A stretch of 64,000 bases of DNA from Hyphomicrobiales bacterium (GTDB lineage: Bacteria; Pseudomonadota; Alphaproteobacteria; Rhizobiales; Rhizobiaceae). Of the stretch, positions 62,168 through 64,000 are shown piece by piece (position 1 is the stretch's first letter; every line of letters begins with the position of its first letter). The DNA lies in the NCBI GenBank assembly GCA_900471515.1, contig UCFC01000030.1:1-64000 (forward strand), given 5' to 3'. The notes below the pieces were generated by a model. It ran no database searches, had not been told where the DNA came from, and was given only the letters and a program-made list of their open reading frames with translations. A program made the translations under genes and the position numbers.

Positions 62168-63595
62168 ATGGCTGAGGCAGCTACCCGCTCTGTCGGCAAA
62201 GTCACCCAGGTTATCGGCGCCGTCGTCGACGTTGCTTTCGAAGGCGAACTGCCGGCGATTTTGAACGCGCTCGAAACCGACAACAACGGCAACCGTCTGG
62301 TTCTCGAAGTCGCTCAGCATCTGGGTGAAAACGAAGTCCGCACGATCGCTATGGACTCGACCGAAGGTCTCGTTCGCGGCCAGCAGGTCACCGATACCGG
62401 CGCGCCGATCTCGGTTCCGGTTGGTGACGAAACGCTCGGCCGTATCATGAACGTCATCGGCGAGCCGGTCGATGAAGCAGGTCCGCTGAACACCGCTCAC
62501 AAGCGCGCCATCCACCAGGATGCTCCGGCTTACGTCGAGCAGTCCACGGAAGCGCAGATCCTCGTTACCGGCATCAAGGTTGTCGACCTTCTCGCTCCCT
62601 ACGCCAAGGGCGGCAAGATCGGTCTGTTCGGCGGCGCAGGCGTCGGCAAGACCGTTCTCATCATGGAACTGATCAACAACGTCGCCAAGGCACACGGTGG
62701 TTACTCGGTCTTCGCAGGCGTGGGTGAACGTACCCGCGAGGGCAACGACCTTTACCACGAAATGATCGAATCGGGCGTCAACAAGCATGGCGGCGGCGAA
62801 GGCTCCAAGGCTGCGCTGGTTTACGGCCAGATGAACGAACCGCCGGGTGCGCGCGCTCGTGTCGCCCTGACCGGTCTGACGGTTGCCGAACACTTCCGCG
62901 ACCAGGGCCAGGACGTTCTGTTCTTCGTCGACAATATCTTCCGCTTCACGCAGGCTGGCTCGGAAGTGTCGGCTCTGCTCGGCCGTATTCCTTCGGCCGT
63001 GGGTTATCAGCCGACGCTTGCCACCGACATGGGCCAGATGCAGGAACGCATCACCACGACCACGACGGGCTCGATCACCTCGGTCCAGGCCATTTACGTT
63101 CCGGCCGACGACTTGACCGACCCGGCACCGGCAACCTCGTTCGCCCACCTGGACGCAACGACGGTTCTGTCGCGTTCGATCGCTGAAAAGGGCATCTACC
63201 CGGCCGTTGACCCGCTCGACTCCACCTCGCGCATGCTCGACCCGATGGTCGTCGGCGAAGAGCACTACGAAGTTGCTCGTAAGGTCCAGTCGACGCTGCA
63301 GCGCTACAAGGCCCTGCAGGACATCATCGCGATCCTCGGCATGGACGAACTGTCCGAAGAGGACAAGCTGTCGGTTGCCCGCGCCCGCAAGATCGAGCGC
63401 TTCCTGTCGCAGCCGTTCTTCGTTGCCGAAGTCTTCACCGGTTCGCCGGGCAAGCTGGTTGCTCTCGAAGACACGATCAAGGGCTTCAAGGGCCTCGTCA
63501 ACGGCGAGTACGACCACCTGCCGGAAGCTGCCTTCTACATGGTCGGCTCGATGGAAGAAGCTGTCGAGAAGGCCAAGAAGCTCGCTGCTGCTTAA
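62168..63595 (+). CDS. atpD: F1 ATP synthase subunit beta
   Basis: 475 residues. Catalytic P-loop GGAGVGKT at 155-162, Walker B in VLFFVDNIFRF, and DELSEED near 393-399. It catalyses ATP synthesis or hydrolysis. Its stop overlaps the start of a small gene (TAATG), not atpC. Confidence 0.98.
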   Translation: MAEAATRSVGKVTQVIGAVVDVAFEGELPAILNALETDNNGNRLVLEVAQHLGENEVRTIAMDSTEGLVRGQQVTDTGAPISVPVGDETLGRIMNVIGEPVDEAGPLNTAHKRAIHQDAPAYVEQSTEAQILVTGIKVVDLLAPYAKGGKIGLFGGAGVGKTVLIMELINNVAKAHGGYSVFAGVGERTREGNDLYHEMIESGVNKHGGGEGSKAALVYGQMNEPPGARARVALTGLTVAEHFRDQGQDVLFFVDNIFRFTQAGSEVSALLGRIPSAVGYQPTLATDMGQMQERITTTTTGSITSVQAIYVPADDLTDPAPATSFAHLDATTVLSRSIAEKGIYPAVDPLDSTSRMLDPMVVGEEHYEVARKVQSTLQRYKALQDIIAILGMDELSEEDKLSVARARKIERFLSQPFFVAEVFTGSPGKLVALEDTIKGFKGLVNGEYDHLPEAAFYMVGSMEEAVEKAKKLAAA

Positions 63596-63834
63596 TGAGC
63601 GACGATTTGGACGAGATTTTCTGCTGCGACACTCTCCGGAGTGTCGTGGCCGAGCTTCCTGAACCGGCCGCGCCGACCCTCTACCGTGCCGATAACGGCG
63701 TGATGATGATGGTCGTGGGGCTGGCTCAGACCGAGGAAGGCCTCGGCTATCTCGACCATGCGATAATGCACTGCCCGTTCTGCGGGACCAAACTGCAAGA
63801 TGCAAAAGCCATAGCCGAGAAGGTAAGTCACTGA
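63595..63834 (+). CDS. Small CxxC protein between atpD and atpC
   Basis: 79 residues; its ATG shares a base with the atpD stop and its TGA with the atpC ATG. It has Cys10-Cys11 and Cys60-Pro-Phe-Cys63-Gly, a zinc-ribbon-knuckle-like half, with His59 beside it, and an acidic N-terminus. No membrane helix. Not a known ATP synthase subunit; I do not recognise the family. The tight coupling argues it is a real gene. Confidence 0.8.
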   Translation: MSDDLDEIFCCDTLRSVVAELPEPAAPTLYRADNGVMMMVVGLAQTEEGLGYLDHAIMHCPFCGTKLQDAKAIAEKVSH

Positions 63835-64000
63835 TGGCTGACAATTTCAACTTTGAGCTCGTTTCGCCGGAGCGTCTGCTGCTGTCGCAGATGGTGACTG
63901 AGGTCGTCATTCCCGCGACCGAAGGCGAAATGACGGTCATGGCCAACCATGCTCCGACGATGACGACCGTCAAGCCGGGTATTGTGAGCGTTCGTTCCGC
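63834..64000 (+). CDS. atpC: F1 ATP synthase subunit epsilon (partial, cut by window end)
   Basis: The first 55 codons are present. MADNFNFELVSPERLLLSQMV and IPATEGEMTVMANHAPTMTTVKPG match the epsilon beta-sandwich N-terminus. The rest lies beyond position 64000. Confidence 0.95.
   Translation, partial: MADNFNFELVSPERLLLSQMVTEVVIPATEGEMTVMANHAPTMTTVKPGIVSVRS

Noticed and set aside
62087..63973. 628-codon minus-strand frame opposite atpD
   Set aside because: Antisense of a highly conserved gene; no independent support.

Overview
The window is a gene-dense, GC-rich stretch of alphaproteobacterial chromosome. Gene content and order point to the Rhizobiaceae (Rhizobium, Agrobacterium, Neorhizobium or a close relative): mdh-sucCD-sucA-sucB-lpdA preceded by a zapE-type ATPase and an Omp19-like lipoprotein, sdhCDAB nearby, an atpHAGDC operon without the Fo genes, and a hem cluster that includes an alphaproteobacterial Mic60. 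Species assignment is inference from protein content; no rRNA or other phylogenetic marker was analysed. There is no rRNA, tRNA, insertion sequence, prophage or CRISPR array that I can see.

Layout. 0-8 kb: Bax-inhibitor membrane protein, a YbbAP-type ABC exporter divergent from tesA, thpR, a low-molecular-weight phosphatase, pterin dehydratase, YkvA, and an ECF sigma factor with no adjacent anti-sigma gene. 8-14 kb: IalB, rlmN, a three-gene ABC importer of the TrpXYZ-like class, a LysE exporter and an SDR. 14-25 kb: argG, LysE, M3 oligopeptidase, typA, GNAT, ppa, DUF167/YggT, an MFS exporter and a glutamine amidotransferase. 25-34 kb: TerB, then the minus-strand hemC-hemD-mic60-hemY block, divergent from tsaD-gpsA-yciI-EVE-methyltransferase. 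34-53 kb: the TCA block, sdhCDAB plus an RlaP-type nucleotidyltransferase, an Omp19-like lipoprotein, zapE, mdh-sucCDAB with inserted small genes, and lpdA. 53-64 kb: cytochrome b561, TraB/GumN, xerC, an acyltransferase, priA, and atpHAGDC with a small CxxC protein between atpD and atpC; atpC is cut by the window end.

The genes are mostly housekeeping: succinate dehydrogenase, 2-oxoglutarate dehydrogenase, succinyl-CoA ligase and malate dehydrogenase form one arc of the TCA cycle, feeding electrons to the respiratory chain that F1Fo ATP synthase uses; hemC/hemD supply haem for those chains. Many genes are coupled by ATGA, GTGA or TTGA overlaps.

The unusual signals are mainly non-coding or accessory: (i) a heavily folded leader before atpH; (ii) a compact three-way-junction element at 7570-7630; (iii) two copies of a mosaic palindromic repeat lying between convergent genes and supplying their stop codons; (iv) TTAA-N7-TTAA (CtrA-like) boxes paired with a shared 19-bp dyad before two genes; (v) a hairpin between the Shine-Dalgarno and start codon of sucA; (vi) a ppa terminator encoded inside the convergent DUF167 gene; and (vii) small unexplained genes embedded in the suc, sdh and atp operons. 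I do not see a clearly new multi-gene system. The best candidates for something undescribed are the RNA structures and the operon-embedded small proteins.
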